From Hesseltinella vesiculosa (Eukaryota > Mucoromycota > Mucoromycetes > Mucorales > Cunninghamellaceae): a stretch of 64,000 nt of DNA. This document shows, piece by piece, positions 1 to 11,226 of the stretch. The stretch lies in contig MCGT01000003.1 in NCBI GenBank assembly GCA_002104935.1, positions 62,001-126,000 on the forward strand. The letters are read 5' to 3'. The notes beneath the pieces were generated by a model. It saw only the letters and a list, made by a program, of their open reading frames with translations. It was not told the origin of the DNA and ran no database searches. How positions within the stretch are numbered: position 1 is the stretch's first letter; each line of letters starts with the position of its first letter. Position numbers and translations under genes: made by a program.

Positions 1-854
1 GAATACTCCATTTTTTAACGTGCGTAAATCACTCATATATGGATCACGTAGCCATGGTCCATGTAGCGTTGGGTGCCCATGGTTTGCAATGTTGCAATAT
101 CGAGCAAAAACCAAAAAAGGATGGTAGCCAACTTTGTGTAGGCATGTCCAGCGGCAGTTCAAAATCTGGAGGGTCGCCAGAATGTCACTAGGCGTGAATG
201 TACCTATTCAACATGAATAAATTTTTGAGCTGGCACATTGATGGATGGCACCGACACGAGGTTTTTCATTAGTGACATTAGCCCAAAACCAAACAGATTG
301 GTTAAGATTTCATCCTGCGCGCCAATCAACACTGAAGATACTGTGCCATGCCAGATTCCATCATCGATTGGAGGAATCAGGGTTTGGATTTTGGACAGAA
401 TAAAATATTATAACAGGTAAACCAGTTGGGCGAAGTGCTACCTTGATTCCTAGTTCGCTAAAAAGTAAATCGGAGGGCACACGGAAGCTGTAAAGTCAAA
501 TTGTGGAATACATGCAGTGATCCGAAATGCTGCCAAGAAAAAAAATAGGAATTTTTCGGAACTTTTTAGATTGGCTCTGAATTTCGCTCTGGAGTTGGTT
601 TGATTGCACTGAAAGCTGAAATGTGACAGTATAGCAATAACTTGCAGAATACCGAGCCTGGAGAGTTGGAGCTATATTATCACTGATTTTTACAAAATGG
701 ATTCGCACATGCCTGATTTTTCTTTATCGTACACTGTAATGATTTAGGGGTTCTTCCGATTGGTTCACCCACCAAAGTATTTATTCACAGCTCAAAGAAA
801 AAAGCAACCACACTTTCACAAAAGCGGAAAACCTATAAAAAAAAAAGTGCAAGT
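1..854. other. Intergenic, no gene recognised
   Basis: No reading frame with coding character or splice-site pattern stands out on either strand. The last ~60 bases before 855 are A-rich, with a short A tract right before the start codon of the next gene, as is common for 5' leaders in this window. Confidence 0.5.
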
Positions 855-2276
855 ATGGAAGCAATTGACAACTATGCCAATGAACATTTAGCAAGATCAT
901 TAGCCTATTCCATACTTGAATTACGACAGCAGCATCACTTTCCAGCTCTGGTACCACTAGCTTCTGAAGCTCTGAAACAGCGGATTCTTTATTTACATCC
1001 AGTGAGTCACTCCGATCCAGATGAATGGAACAGCATTATCCAATGGCAGGAAGACCAATGCCCAGAACAGATTGAACTGCTCTGGCAGACTTCCCACCGC
1101 AGGCACCAAGCTTTGGGCGATGATGTATACCAGAATCCTGTTTATTTTAAGCGCTTCGATGCCGACACTATGCATGTCGTCATACCTTTTCAGCAACAAG
1201 ACGACAGTGTCTTTTTGGTCATTCTCATATTGGAGCAAGAGCAAACCAAAGCCGAAAATACCCCGCAACAGCAAGAGGAAGAACCTGAACTCAAGTACCA
1301 AAACACAAAACAGATTCCTCTGCAAGAATGGCAGGACATTGAGTCTACCTGGTCTACAACATTAGAAGAAGCAGAACGTAAATATTTGCTGAATATCACC
1401 ACCAAAAAGACCGGTAAACCCCACAAGGTAAAGTACTTGCAAGAGGCAAAACCAGAAAAAAAAAACCTTATTCCTCGTTTTTTTTTTTTTTTTGAACAGC
1501 CTGAAGTCGATGAGGATGCCTCGGCTGAATATTGGGGTGAATGGTCATCGGATGAGGATCAAAGGAATGACTTAGACAAGAACGTAGATTCGAATACTCG
1601 AGGAGAAGACAGCGACTCAGATGACGAATACTATGCACATTGGAGCGAAAACCCTGATACGCTGACTCCTGGGCCAGAAACAACACTTGAACCGTCTAAT
1701 TACATTCCTTCTAGCCTACAGCAAGAGTTAGATGAAGAATATGACCAGTCCTGGAATCCATTATATACCGTTCCCAGTGTGCCCAATCTCATGGATGCCC
1801 ATTCACAAGCTTTGGAAGAATTGACCAACATGCTCCAAGCCAGTTTACCCCCTCCACCTCCTGGTGCCTCTTCGGCAGCCAATACTATGCGACGCCCCCC
1901 TTTTCATGTTATGACCTCTGTCGATCCTAGTTTACCCAAATCCTTACAACACCCTCCACCATTTCTTGATGACGATGTCCAACGTCAACACGTCCCAGGT
2001 GCATATCCAGAGTCACGCACGAGAACGCCTGTTCGTTCGGCCTCATTTGGCAAAATCACGCCTCTTTCCATGTCCACTACAAAAAATAATCAAGTTCAGC
2101 CACCTGTACCTCCAGCTCCTGCTTCCTCCTGGGATGACCAAAAGAAAAATGCAGGTACCCTTCTACTCAAGAAATCCTTACACGCGCTTGTTGGTGCTGC
2201 CAAACTGTTAGGCTTAACGTCGGATGAAATCAATGCTATGACCACTGATGTCATCAACGATAGCTTTTACAACTAA
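855..2276 (+). CDS. Hypothetical acidic, proline-rich protein
   Basis: I do not recognise a named family. The frame is open for 473 codons, but positions 1428-1499 look like a 72-nt intron: GTAAAG donor, long T tract, AACAG acceptor, and a length that is a multiple of three, so it reads through without a stop. Spliced, the protein would be 449 residues. The N-terminal ~170 residues look globular, with hydrophobic strands such as FLVILILEQ. The middle is very acidic with D/E/S runs. The C-terminal third is Pro/Ser-rich, including a PPPPPPG stretch suggestive of SH3/WW or profilin binding, and ends in a short amphipathic segment (KSLHALVGAAKLLGL). The start ATG follows an A-rich leader. Function is unknown. 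Confidence 0.7.
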   Translation: MEAIDNYANEHLARSLAYSILELRQQHHFPALVPLASEALKQRILYLHPVSHSDPDEWNSIIQWQEDQCPEQIELLWQTSHRRHQALGDDVYQNPVYFKRFDADTMHVVIPFQQQDDSVFLVILILEQEQTKAENTPQQQEEEPELKYQNTKQIPLQEWQDIESTWSTTLEEAERKYLLNITTKKTGKPHKVKYLQEAKPEKKNLIPRFFFFFEQPEVDEDASAEYWGEWSSDEDQRNDLDKNVDSNTRGEDSDSDDEYYAHWSENPDTLTPGPETTLEPSNYIPSSLQQELDEEYDQSWNPLYTVPSVPNLMDAHSQALEELTNMLQASLPPPPPGASSAANTMRRPPFHVMTSVDPSLPKSLQHPPPFLDDDVQRQHVPGAYPESRTRTPVRSASFGKITPLSMSTTKNNQVQPPVPPAPASSWDDQKKNAGTLLLKKSLHALVGAAKLLGLTSDEINAMTTDVINDSFYN

Positions 2277-3169
2277 AAAATTGTCACACAAGCAGCAACA
2301 AAATATGGAAAGTGATTTCGTTAGTTGTTATGTGGAAAGAGAGAGCGAGAGTGAGGGAGAGATCAATACTTTGCTTCCTCCTGTGCTTGTTTTTACAGTT
2401 TTAAATCTGTTAAACTCAACATTGATCATCCTTCATATAATGCTTCGAAAAAAAAGAAACCTCCGACAAAATGCACTTACGAGCTACTGTCTGACTCATA
2501 AGTTCGCCCATGCTTGCGGCTCTGTACAATTTTGTTTTTTATTGTACCGGTACCGTACTGTAATTTGGTAATTGTTATGTACCCGTTGAGATCGATGTAT
2601 AATCGCTCGGGTGTCCCTTGCGGTTGCTTGCATCGGTGAAATCGAAGGACAAGCCATTGAAGTTGATGGCTTTATATTCTTACGTACGTTCGCGCTATTA
2701 AGCCAATCAAATCAATTAATGATGAACGCTGCTTAGTGGTTTTAAAAAAATGCGCTTTCTCCACGTTAGGGTATGCTTCTACGGCATAATTTATGATCAT
2801 TGATAGACTGCTAATTTTATTGTTCAGATTTGCCTGCACTGGAATCAGGTGGGTCTGTGTTGAAAACTTACTTCGCCTGTGATCTGCCTTTTTTACACTA
2901 ATATAAAGGAAAGGAAAAAGGAGGACGTAAACTTTGAGGATAAAAAATCTGTGACTTTCATTTCAAGGAATAACCGTTGATAAACGGAGCGAAAGCGTTA
3001 TCAATCTGCGATAGTGCGAAATAGGGAATCGTTATCTACAGGCGCATGTATCACTTTCTTGCACATTTATTTTTACATCTCTTTCTTTTTTTTCTTCCTG
3101 CATCCTCTTTTTCTACTCTGTCCAGATCCCTTTTCATTCTTTTCAGCATATTTCATACAAATAACCAAA
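2277..3169. other. Intergenic, likely 3' UTR and ammonium permease promoter
   Basis: No supported gene. The stretch just before 3170 is T- and pyrimidine-rich (about 3060-3150), a common feature of promoters and leaders of well expressed fungal genes. The AATATAAAGG at about 2900 could be a TATA-type element, but its spacing to the start is long. Confidence 0.4.
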
Positions 3170-5444
3170 ATGACTGAAGTAGATAAAGGTGACACAGCGT
3201 TTGTCATGATATCAGCATGTTTTGTGTTCTTGATGGTAATCATTAATATCTTATCAAGACAACCAGATTATTGATAACATTTATGGCAGTGCCCAGCCTT
3301 GGGGTTCTTTTACGCGGGTCTTGCCCGAGCTAAAAATGCCTTGTCATTAATGTATCTCTGTTTGATCTCAGTGGGTGTGGTGTCCGTCCAGGTAAAAGCT
3401 GACAAGTAGCAGATTGGGCATGACTAACTTGTTTTCAATAGTGGTACCTGATTGGCTTTTCCTTAACATTTTCACCAACAGGCAGTCGATTCATTGGTGA
3501 TGCAAGTAAGCTACTCATTTGATTTTCATATGACAAATCGCTCACGATTTATTTAGACATGTTTCTCATGCGTAATGTTGGCTCTGAGCCTCTGTTGCCA
3601 TCCCACACAATTCCATCCTCCGCATTTTTTGTATATCAGGCCATGTTTGCATGCATCACACCTGGTAGGTCCTTCCACTGTCATTTTACATGGAATACAG
3701 TAGACTGATCATTCTTTTTGCACGTTTAGCTCTTGCCTTTGGTTCAGCAGCAGAGCGCATGTCGGTAAGCACCGCTCTTCATTCGACCATGACTTGCCCA
3801 AAGAAATTACAACCCTAATTCTTTTGCCTTTGACAGCTTGGCCCTGCCATTATTTTTCTCTTTTTATGGACAACACTTGTTTATGGTAAACAATTGACAG
3901 CCACACCAAATCAGGAAACTGACACCTATTTCTTCAGATGTGATCACGTGTTGGACATGGAGTAACACAGGCTGGCTAGCCATCATGGGGGTCATGGACT
4001 TTGCTGGGTAAGTTGCTAATGAGAAAATAGTTCCTAGACTCAGTCCCTTCTTTTACAATAGTGGTATTACTGTGCATTGCTCTAGTGGACTTGCAGCAGT
4101 GGCTTATGCCATGGTGCTTGGCAAACGTCGCGATTACAATGAAAATGCAAACACCCCTCATAACGTGTCATTTGTTTTCCTCGGACTGGCTCTCATGTGG
4201 TTTGGCTGGTTTGCCTTTAATGCTGGTAGCGCCTTAGCTGCAAATGCCCGCAGTGTAAATTCACTTATTTGTACTCACTTGGCTGGCTGTGTGGGTGCCG
4301 TTGTTTGGGTACTCATGGATTATCGTCGCAACGGAAAATGGAGTATCATTGGACTATGCACCGGTAAAACTGCAAGTGCATTCTATTGATTCAACCCCAC
4401 CCACATTATTCTCCTTTCTCTATTTTGTCAGGTGCTGTGGCTGGACTTGCTACCGTGACCCCAGGATCTGGCTTTGTATACCCAAGCGCATCTTTGGCTT
4501 TTGGATTTTTTGGCTCCTCTGTATGCAATCTTGCTTTGCATTATAAACACAAGTACCGATTCGACGATGCTCTCGATGTTTTTGCTGTGCATTACATTGG
4601 TGGCCTCGTGGGCCTGGTCTTGACTGGCATCTTCGCTCAGCAATCCGTCATTGCCCTCGGTTACCCTGATGGCACGCCTCTTGATCAGATCCAAATCGGT
4701 GGTTGGCTTGATGGTAATTGGATGCAAGTGCCTATTCAACTGCTTGGTATTGTTGCTGTTTCTGGCTGGTCATTTGTCATGACGTAAGTCTCTCTTTAAG
4801 GAATAAAAAAAGTGCAGCTGACCTTTCGGTTTTTCTGTAGGTACCTCATTTTGCTAGTAATCAGTCTGTTCCCTTCATTGAAACTGCGATTGGACGATGA
4901 AGCCGAGGCTATGGGTACCGATTTGTCGGAAATGGGCGAACGTGCTTACGCTTATCTGCCGATGGAAGAGGCACATACCCCCCGTCGCTCATCTTCGGGA
5001 AGCAGCACCGAAGAAGGTGATGACTTTTCCAAGCATGCCAATGTCAGTGAAACCATGACAGCCTCCACCGATATAGCTGTCGCCATGAAGAAAAAGAAGA
5101 AAAAGCAACGCCCTTTTAGAAACATCCGCAAGTTGATAGCGTCCAATCAGCACACCGTCATCAAAGGTGTGCCCGATCTGATCGAAGAGCCTGTGATGCT
5201 TGACATTTTCCAGCAAAAAGACCTTGGGTCCATTCATCTGCATGAATTAGAGCCCACTGGTCGAGATATATATCAAAAGTCGAATGCTAAGATGCGCGAA
5301 GAAATGCAGGAACATACTGATGTTATCGGCACCATTGGCCATCCCATGGAGTCTGCCACTGCCATTCCATCCTCTTCCGCTTCTTCCTCTGGTGCCTCCA
5401 CTCCCAGCCGTTATCCGTTGGAAAAGCACAGCTCCAACAGCTAA
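3170..5444 (+). CDS. Ammonium transporter/permease (MEP/AMT family)
   Basis: Moves ammonium across the plasma membrane. Ten exons with in-phase GT-AG junctions: 3170-3235, 3290-3391, 3442-3505, 3557-3664, 3730-3764, 3837-3885, 3938-4007, 4062-4363, 4432-4783, 4841-5444, giving 583 residues. The core matches AMT/MEP throughout: GDTAFVMISA at the N-terminus, LGFFYAGLARAKNALS, GSAAERMS, GITVHCSSGLAAVAYA, TPGSGFVYPSA and DALDVFAVHYIGGLVG. The two pore histidines of the twin-His motif are present (ITVH and FAVH). After the last membrane helix there is an unusually long hydrophilic C-terminal tail of about 200 residues with a Lys run (KKKKKKQ) and Ser/Thr clusters, larger than in most members and a likely regulatory tail. 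Which MEP paralogue it corresponds to cannot be told. Confidence 0.95.
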
Positions 5445-5809
5445 CAGCCTTCTGTTGTATTTTTAAATTACCCTGTACATTCCCTCCTTCATTTTCACAA
5501 TAAAGAGTTTATTATGTAGATCCCTCTAAGAAAAATTGTTATTGCAGGCTGAACTTCTTTGACCTCCTTTGCCCCTCTCCAAATGCAAAAAGGGACCCGC
5601 CGACATAGTTTTCAACCCATCTAGCCCCATAGTGTCGCCATCAGTCTTTGGTCGCCATTAAAAATATATCCTGTATCTACCCTTTTCACTCCTTTTTGAT
5701 TTTGAATCTACCTTTTTTATTTGTTCGTCATACTCGGTCCCAATTTCACTTCTTTTTCATCTGTACTTTCTTCATTACGTCTTTTTGTGCATTCCAAGCA
5801 TTTGCCAGC

Positions 5810-6673
5810 ATGAACAATGATACCCTACCAGTACCCAGCTCGACCAGCACATTAGCCAAAAGTTACCTTGTCACGGTCACTGTCACTACCCAATACACAA
5901 CTACAGTACCACATATTCCCTCGTCCACCTTTATCCCTACATCTTCGCATGCTGTCGATGCAGTGTGGATTCACCTATGGCAGCCTCTCTTTCCAGTATT
6001 GTTTATTTTTGCCATTCTGGGTCTTCTCGCCATGGTGGCCATCATCGCCACGCTGTTTTATCTCTTCCATCGAAGATTCAAGCAACCATCTTCCTTCCCT
6101 GCGACTCGCTCTATCCTCCCTTCTTCATCCTCAGAACCTCCGCCTCCACAATGCCCTCCTAATCCATATTTACCAGTTACCGGAGCAAAGCCTCCTCGAC
6201 TGGTGGTGTCCTTGCCGCTAACACAGTTGCCTGAATCTGTTACACGAGTGCCATCTACATTTATACCAATCGATACTTCATCGTTGACCCTCGTTCCGAG
6301 AGCCACCATTTGGAAAGATCCTGAGCGCCGCCGTGGTGTCGATGAGCTCGCCTTGTGGGAAAATAAGCGCTCGCTTGCTGCCGTTCGCCTTCCTATCGTT
6401 GCAACCGCTTCTGGTCGCAGCGACCCTGACCTAGACGGCGCTCAACAAGACGACGACAGGCCATGGAAACAATATATCCGTGCCAAGCAAAGAGGCTCAC
6501 ATCTTACAATCCACTCCTCGGGCGGCCGCCGATCATCCAGCACTATTTTGCTTTCGCAGTTGACCCCCGAATTGCGTCACGTTCATTCATCTGGCCATCA
6601 TGAACCTGACGTCCATTCCTTGCTCTCGGACGACACCCAAACTGGGAATCACTGTCACACCACTTTTGTTTGA
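5810..6673 (+). CDS. Single-pass membrane protein of unknown function
   Basis: The open frame extends upstream of 5810 but without an ATG. The first ATG gives a 287-residue protein. It has a short Ser/Thr-rich N-terminal segment (about residues 1-50), one strong transmembrane helix near residues 55-85 (PVLFIFAILGLLAMVAIIAT) followed by basic residues (HRRFK), then a Pro/Ser-rich and charged cytoplasmic tail. The layout resembles type I fungal surface proteins or sensors, but I recognise no domain. The reading frame upstream also encodes a hydrophobic stretch (FHFFFICTFFITSF) that could be a signal peptide if an upstream exon supplies the start. It is the third gene in a row on the + strand. 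Confidence 0.6.
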   Translation: MNNDTLPVPSSTSTLAKSYLVTVTVTTQYTTTVPHIPSSTFIPTSSHAVDAVWIHLWQPLFPVLFIFAILGLLAMVAIIATLFYLFHRRFKQPSSFPATRSILPSSSSEPPPPQCPPNPYLPVTGAKPPRLVVSLPLTQLPESVTRVPSTFIPIDTSSLTLVPRATIWKDPERRRGVDELALWENKRSLAAVRLPIVATASGRSDPDLDGAQQDDDRPWKQYIRAKQRGSHLTIHSSGGRRSSSTILLSQLTPELRHVHSSGHHEPDVHSLLSDDTQTGNHCHTTFV

Positions 6674-6792
6674 TAAAATGTAGCAAGGCCTGTACTCTAA
6701 AACAAATGTCTGCATTTTAATCATCAACTACAATGTACCAAATACGTATCAAAACTGTTGTAAACAATACTTGAAATAAAAATAGGAGATGC

Positions 6793-8378
6793 CTATTCCA
6801 TATCGTTGTACGTATCCATGAGAGAATCTGGCTGATACAGGCAGTTATACTCGATTTGTTGTCCTGGCTGCGTGACATCGGGGTTGTAGTTGTAGTTGTA
6901 CGTCTGTTCATGCAATTCCCAAACACCCCGTCGAACAAGAGGTCGGTGACAGGATATTGCCGCAAAGGTGTAGTCACCATTGCTCTTCTTTGAGGTATCA
7001 AGTTGTGCAGCGTCAGACAGCAATGAGGCATCCATTGCCAGTTCAACAAATATAGTATAACTTCTCATTTCATTCACGATGCAGCGCATCCAGCCGTGAA
7101 TTTGCTGCGTTGCATTAACAGCCAGAGGTTCTTTGAACAAGAAGCGTACTTGTTGCCAGTGCGTTCTATCGGCCGAGGGAGATGTCGACATGTCGATGGT
7201 GGTGCCTGCCAACAGCTGCCTTTGTTCATCCGTTAAGGTATCAAGAGTCGATTGATCGTAAGGAGGGGGAGCAAACGACAAGTCGAACCAGCCTGCCACG
7301 CCATGCATAAGTCCAGTGTAGTTGGTAGTCCAACGAATAGGCATGGTGATATCTTTCAGTTGTTCCACTGTCACAGTTGCAAAGTCAACCACATGCGTAT
7401 CCAAAACCGTAGGCGTTGTCATCAGCTGATTGGGGTCAAAGTGACCTACAACAGGCATGCCAAACATTTCCCTCTTAGCATCTTGGTACAAGGATGACAA
7501 GTCCACGTTGTAAAAATTGGTTTGTTCCCTTTTATCCATCAAGGTATAACGGTTGTAACAATAAATCACGTGAGTCGCCACGATATAAATTCCCTTCCAC
7601 ACTCTAGTCATTTTTTTTACCAGAATCTCGACTTTGCCATTGTTTCTGTAAAGAGACCAGCATCGGTAAAGGGTGCCAAATAAATGCTTCCTTTGGAGGG
7701 GAAAAGGGCGCCACCTGGTTTCAGATAATGATCTCGTGCATACACATAGCTTTCCAGCTAGGAAAGAAAGTGCTTCAGTTTTCGTTGACGAGTCAGTGCC
7801 TTACCATGCGTTCGTGGAAAAGAAGCACGCCAATAGGCTCAGACACTATTGTATCGACTTGAGGGATAGGAAGGTTGGGATCTTCAATTTTGGCTACGCA
7901 GAATATAAAAATGAAGACATGTGAATAACACATTTATATTCATAGCAGCGCCTACATTTCATTACCATTGATGACTGTGATTTTGCCTTGCATAAACTCG
8001 TTTTTACCGGGACCAGAATCCTTGACGAGCTTTTCCATCTTTTTGGCCATGGCTGAAGCCTCGACGGCATACACATGTTCAGCCCCGGCTTGTGCTGCAA
8101 AGTAAGACAAGATGCCCGAGCCAGCTCCCACATCCATGACAAGCTTATCTTGGAAACATTGTGGACCATTTAGTAAAATGGCAGATCTGTATGTTGACGT
8201 TCTAACAGTGTCTTGCAACATGTTTTGCTATCAATAAAGAGTCCTAAGCTAACTAAACGAGCCATCATGGAGTGTTTATTTTTTGCCTCTTTACCTGATG
8301 TTGCAATTGAGCATAGTAGCCAAAGTACATTGGGTCGCGATGTTCGACACCAGGCTCATCTTGTTCCATTTTGCTCAT
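6793..8378 (-). CDS. Protein arginine methyltransferase, CARM1/PRMT4-like
   Basis: Transfers methyl groups from S-adenosylmethionine to arginines of histones and RNA-binding proteins. Exons (minus): 8295-8378, 7966-8227, 7805-7893, 7621-7757, 6793-7528, giving 435 residues with consistent phases. Motif I is [20 protein letters not shown]; the double-E region reads [13 protein letters not shown]; the barrel half contains [25 protein letters not shown] and [14 protein letters not shown]. The spacing and wording fit CARM1 rather than PRMT1 or PRMT5. The start is uncertain: an ATG at 8523, joined through an intron with a weak GTTGGT donor, would add about 20 residues and would lie only 17 bp after the THG1 stop. 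The C-terminal ~50 residues are divergent and Tyr/Asn-rich. Confidence 0.9.
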
Positions 8379-8539
8379 AATAATATACTCAATACAACCT
8401 GTGCACGAATAAAATAAAATAAAAAAATGGCGGAAAATGAGACGAGGCAAAAAAAAAAAAAAAACACCAACCGTGTTCTTGCATTTGTTGATGCCAACAA
8501 GCCACCGCTGATATGGTTTGCATGAATCATTAAATTTTT

Positions 8540-9592
8540 TTATTTTCCTTTCGTATCTGGCAACAACAGCTGGTACTTGTCCCAAAACTCTGGGCTAATG
8601 ATATCCTCAAAAACAGCCGTTGGTATCTTTTTGATGCGGGTACCAAGCTCCTTTGTTTTTGCTGAGACATATGTGACCTCCTGTGGTAAGCGAATCACAG
8701 TTGATCCTTTACGGTAGATCGCTTCGACGTTGTTGTAATTGATCTGGAAGTCAGAAAATAAAATCTCGTGTTTGTCCTTGGAAAAAGACCCCTATATCGG
8801 CATGGGAGCAAGAAGAAAATGAGCGAGCGAGACTCGTTTGTTGTCCCATTCATTCGTGCCCATTTTTTACACATAGGGCCTTTTCGGCTTCTTGTTCTGA
8901 TTTGCCGCCATTGAGCACCAAGCTCCAAAACGTGGTATTATACAAATTATTGATATGACAGTCAGCTTGCCGCCATGCCAGGTAATCACGCAAGTTCTGA
9001 TCAGAAGGGTAACACACAGCTCGAGAGTCAAAGCTAGGTGCATAAGCCAAACATACATTCTCGAAAAATTGAGGCCAAGCAAGTACGTAGTTGGCGGTAA
9101 AGATACTGACCACCGTTGACACTAGTTTGCTACATAGAGTGAAAAGATAAGCAGCTATGCTATATAAATAGTTAAATTGTGCGTACCTAGCTCGTCGCGA
9201 GTAAAGATTCGACCATTTTGGAAACACAAAACTAGTTTCAAAGTGACGTTCAAGCAATAATAATAATAATAATAGAAAGTGAGGCTACCTGAATTCATCA
9301 CTTTGGCCATACGCGAGCATAATATCATGCAGTTCTTTCATGACTGCCTTGGCGCAATGATTCATCAAATCAATGGCTCGCCGATCGTTAGGTTTGTTAA
9401 ACTTGTGGGATTGTGAAAACCTGTGAAGGCCGAAAGAAAAAAGGATGTCAATTCTGTTACTAGGCCCATTGGCTTGATTTTTGCTTACTTATGAAAACCC
9501 TTGCCGTCAATCCGAATAATAATCCATGTGTTGGGCAACAAGCTATCATCTGTTTCAAAATGTCGCACATACTCATACTTGGAATTGGCCAT
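8540..9592 (-). CDS. THG1: tRNA(His) guanylyltransferase
   Basis: Adds the extra G at position -1 of tRNA-His, needed for recognition by histidyl-tRNA synthetase. Exons (minus): 9489-9592, 9289-9420, 9187-9231, 8871-9129, 8540-8791, giving 263 residues with all phases consistent. Family motifs in order: [13 protein letters not shown] at the N-terminus, [11 protein letters not shown] with the first metal-binding Asp, [22 protein letters not shown] with the second acidic pair, [20 protein letters not shown] and [10 protein letters not shown]. The length is typical. The start follows a long T tract and CGAA, so an upstream non-coding intron is possible. It is packed between NOP10 (about 230 bp upstream) and the PRMT gene on the same strand. 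Confidence 0.96.
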
Positions 9593-9819
9593 TTCGCAAA
9601 AGAAAAAAAAAAAAAAAGAAAGAAAAAAACTCACAACCAGCTTCCACCGAATTATTCCTTTTTCAGTGCAGCACAAGAGATGTCTATTTTTTTTTATTTT
9701 CATGACAAAAGCAATAGAGAAGAAAGTGGGAAAAGGGGATATGGATCACAGACATTGTTTAGATGAATGTAGATGAAGACAAAGAAATGAAAAAAAAAAA
9801 AAAAAGACGGCAGGATTCA

Positions 9820-10095
9820 TTACAATGAGCGAACAGGAAGTTGAGGGAGCAAAATCTTGTATCGTTTTTTGATGGTGACACGTTGTCGAGAGAACTTGTC
9901 ATCGGGAGAGAATCGAGCAGGGTGTGCAGACTTGGTGGCATTGCCACTGGGATCGACTTTCTATTTGATTAAAACAAAAGCGATCGAAGAGATCAATATG
10001 AGCAAACGTACAAAGCTTTGTTGCAAGAAGGTATAACTTACCTTTAGAGTATAGACACGCTTGCCGGTCTTATCTAAATAATACATCAAATACAT
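9820..10095 (-). CDS. NOP10: H/ACA snoRNP component Nop10
   Basis: Small core protein of H/ACA ribonucleoproteins that guide pseudouridylation of rRNA and snRNA; it also belongs to telomerase-type RNPs in other organisms. Two exons (minus), 10042-10095 and 9820-9960, give 64 residues. The sequence reads [18 protein letters not shown] across exon 1, then [20 protein letters not shown] and [18 protein letters not shown], matching eukaryotic Nop10 closely; length is as expected. The intron has a GTAAGT donor and AATAG acceptor. The gene is too short to be seen as a single long frame. It starts only about 78 bp from the NAA40 stop on the same strand. Confidence 0.96.
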
Positions 10096-10172
10096 TTTGA
10101 TTTATTGAATATGTGGTATGTACAATGAAGATAAAGAAGGAAAAAAAAATGCAGCAAGCTTTTTTTTTTCTT

Positions 10173-11226
10173 TTAGATGTTCGGAGTGGCTTGTCTCTGC
10201 GGATGCAAAGGCGACCAAGGGTGGCACGGGCGACTGAGAATTTCGTAGTCAAATCGCTTTGCCATTCTGGCTGACAGACATGCTGAAGGTGATATTTCGT
10301 CTAAAGCAAACCTTTAATGGGTTTTTAGTTTTAGCCTATAGTAAAAAAAATCACATTTGCTTACCCCATTTTCTTGGTATAAAACTTTATAGCCCCGGTG
10401 TTGTCTTTAAAAAAGCTGGCTAGAGTTGACTGTAAATCCAACCTTTGCACACCTTACCTTTGAAAACCGTCAGCATCACCTTGTCCATGCACCAAAAATC
10501 CCCAATTTGGAAAAGCAGCTGCATCAAATACTCTCCCAACCCTCTGCTCCTTGCATGTTCTTCCAACTGAAGCTCGTAGCTGGAAAAAGAAAAGCAGCGG
10601 TTTCATCATTTTCGCTCGCGTCAACAAGTGTGACCCTTGAGCTTACCAGTACGCAACCTCGGCCATCACATCATCATCCATAGTTTCTTCCAGGACCATT
10701 TGGAACATCAAAAACCCTTTCAGGTCAGAGGGATCATGTGCTGAGCGAGCCACTAGATAACGCGCTTCAGGGGCTTGTAAATCGGTCATTTTTGCTGCTT
10801 CATCCCATCCTAAATTCGATCGCGTATACAGGTGATACAGATTATTTTTCAAAAGTTGAAACGCCCAGTTAGCCAGATCAGGCGGAATCGTCGCCGCATG
10901 GTAGTAGTCAATCACCACATCCATATCACCACTGTTAGGAAAAAAAAAAAAAAAAAAAAAAAAACCTCAGTGAAGTTATCCTTTGAACAAAGACATTGCT
11001 GCCTAGTTCTTATTTTTCTCTTACTTTTGATATGTCAAAGGCTGCTTCATAAACCGCAAGAGGCATTCCTCCTGCTCCAAGAGCATTAGCAATTTGCGCC
11101 ACAGCTATTTTGATCTAATCTATAATATCATTACCTGATTGATCGTCGAGAGTTTATCCTATATAAAATAACAAATTCAGTTCCTCATACAGTCCAATGA
11201 ACACTTACAGTAGATGAGACTGGCAT
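10173..11226 (-). CDS. NAA40: N-alpha-acetyltransferase 40 (NatD), histone H4/H2A
   Basis: GNAT enzyme that acetylates the N-terminus of histones H4 and H2A. Exons (minus): 11209-11226, 11135-11158, 11025-11104, 10647-10931, 10458-10579, 10365-10404, 10173-10311, giving 235 residues with all phases consistent. Recognisable pieces: ANWAFQLLKNNLYHLY, WDEAAKMTDLQAPEARYLVA, EVAYCYELQLEEHARSRGLG (the acetyl-CoA loop R-x-x-G-L-G), VMLTVFKDNTGAIKFYTKKMG and FALDEISPSACLSARMAKRF followed by DYEILSRPC, the typical NatD C-terminus. Two tiny 5' exons make the N-terminus less certain. One intron holds a 24-nt T run. The start lies 79 bp from the divergent ankyrin gene. Confidence 0.92.

Noticed and set aside
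5648..5809. N-terminal extension of the single-pass membrane protein from 5648
   Set aside because: The frame begins at TTG, not ATG; the first ATG is at 5810. A signal peptide from an upstream exon remains possible but is not shown.
11025..11104. Alternative frame for NAA40 exon 3 (IKIAVAQIANALGAGG)
   Set aside because: It uses another acceptor and runs into a stop in the next exon; the frame starting after AAAATAG joins in phase to the conserved NatD sequence.
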